Assembly: GCF_008692605.1 (NCBI RefSeq)
Contig: NZ_LFCT01000015.1
Span: forward strand, 62,001-126,000
DNA from: Sphingobium estronivorans
GTDB taxonomy: Bacteria; Pseudomonadota; Alphaproteobacteria; Sphingomonadales; Sphingomonadaceae
DNA length: 64,000 bases
Direction: 5' to 3'
Part shown: in pieces, positions 63,421-64,000 of the stretch
How the letters are laid out: each line of letters opens with the position of its first letter
Position numbering within the stretch: position 1 is the stretch's first letter
The notes under the pieces: generated by a model
Databases searched by the model: none
What the model was told of the DNA's origin: nothing
What the model saw: the letters and a program-made list of their open reading frames with translations, nothing else
Made by a program: the position numbers and the translations under genes

Positions 63421-64000
63421 CATTCGCATCGTCGCCGCTCGTCAAGGGTGCCGCCGCGCTGGGCGCCGCGCTCCTTTCGCTTCTGGTCGTCGGCGTCCCG
63501 CTCGACCTCGAAGCGCAATGGCTTTTCACCGGCATCACCATCGCGGGCGCCATCATTCTGGGTCATTCGCGCACGCGAAAGGCCACGCTGGCGCTCGGCA
63601 TCCTGTCGATCCTGGTATCGACCCGCTACATTTTCTGGCGCACGACGCGGACGCTGGAATTCGGCACCTTGCCCGAATTTCTGCTCGGCACGGGCCTCTA
63701 CCTCGCGGAAATCTACGCCTGGATCATCTTGCTGCTTGGCTTCCTGCAAACAAGCTGGCCCCTGGAACGGCCGGTGGTGGAGATTGAGGGCGAACCCGAC
63801 CAATGGCCGTTCGTCGACGTCTTCATCCCGACCTATAATGAAAGCCTGACCATCGTGCGGAACACAGTCTTCGCGGCGATGGACATGGATTATCCCCGGG
63901 ACCGTTTCCGCGTCTTCATCCTGGACGACGGGCGCCGCGCGGAATTTCGCGCCTTCGCCCGTCAGGTGGGCTGCGGTTACCTGACCCGCGCCGACAATCT
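63417..64000 (+). CDS. bcsA: Cellulose synthase catalytic subunit BcsA, partial at right edge
   Basis: The first 194 residues from a GTG start that overlaps the bcsQ stop; the frame is open to the edge. Three or four membrane helices (VKGAAALGAALLSLLVVGVP, WLFTGITIAGAIILGHSRTR, LALGILSILVSTRYIFWRTT, LYLAEIYAWIILLLGFLQTS) are followed by the glycosyltransferase domain opening with WPFVDVFIPTYNESLTIVRN, then YPRDRFRVFILDDGRRAEFR. These match BcsA from the N-terminal spans to the UDP-binding D-D-G. The rest, including TED, QxxRW and the PilZ domain, lies outside the window. Confidence 0.93.
   Translation, partial: MTFASSPLVKGAAALGAALLSLLVVGVPLDLEAQWLFTGITIAGAIILGHSRTRKATLALGILSILVSTRYIFWRTTRTLEFGTLPEFLLGTGLYLAEIYAWIILLLGFLQTSWPLERPVVEIEGEPDQWPFVDVFIPTYNESLTIVRNTVFAAMDMDYPRDRFRVFILDDGRRAEFRAFARQVGCGYLTRADN

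Overview
The window is a high-GC chromosomal segment that most resembles a member of the Sphingomonadaceae (Sphingobium/Sphingomonas-like). The grounds are a Sphingomonadales-type gene transfer agent (GTA) cluster, a UrcA-family protein, an Alph_Pro_TM (TIGR02186) protein beside TauE/SafE, the CoxMNOP-type alternative oxidase and repeat families known to me from this group. The genus is inference. No rRNA, tRNA, CRISPR array or insertion sequence was recognised.

Positions 1-10.7 kb hold the head and tail part of a GTA or domesticated prophage, read on the minus strand from terminase small subunit (10664) to a large tail protein that runs off the left edge. The order is TerS, TerL, portal, DUF6127, protease, capsid, connector, adaptor, DUF3168, major tail, two tail chaperones, short tape measure, tail protein. 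Many genes overlap as ATGA. Four hairpin-plus-U-tract terminators lie just upstream of the start codons of TerS, portal, capsid and connector. Two genes on the opposite strand (a GNAT enzyme and a small exported protein) and one glycine-zipper gene interrupt the cluster.

Positions 10.8-31 kb are core genes: GST, a TonB-like membrane protein, GNAT, YqaA-like, lnt, metK, trmB, a ModE-like HTH, a LytS/LytTR two-component pair, UrcA, RlpA, uvrA, etfBA and sucC, with several small envelope proteins. Positions 31-41 kb hold a low-affinity iron permease-like protein, NhaA, a two-gene cassette of a processive glycosyltransferase plus an envelope partner, TauE/SafE with TIGR02186, and an alanine catabolism cluster (Lrp regulator, alr, dadA, RidA).

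Positions 41-50.6 kb form a fructose module: OprB-like porin, fruA, fruK and fruB on the minus strand, facing a LacI-type regulator and a shikimate dehydrogenase homologue, followed by fbp. A perfect 14-bp palindrome sits inside the fruB promoter. Positions 50.6-54 kb carry an orphan MreB and three TadE/TadG-type pilus genes preceded by an AT-rich island. Positions 54.3-59.3 kb encode a CoxMNOP-type oxidase with a dedicated cytochrome c. A TetR/Baeyer-Villiger monooxygenase pair follows, then the start of a cellulose synthesis operon (small BcsR/BcsP-like protein, BcsQ, BcsA) that runs off the right edge.

Four unrelated repeat families lie at gene 3' ends, mostly between convergent genes, and in several cases supply the stop codons.
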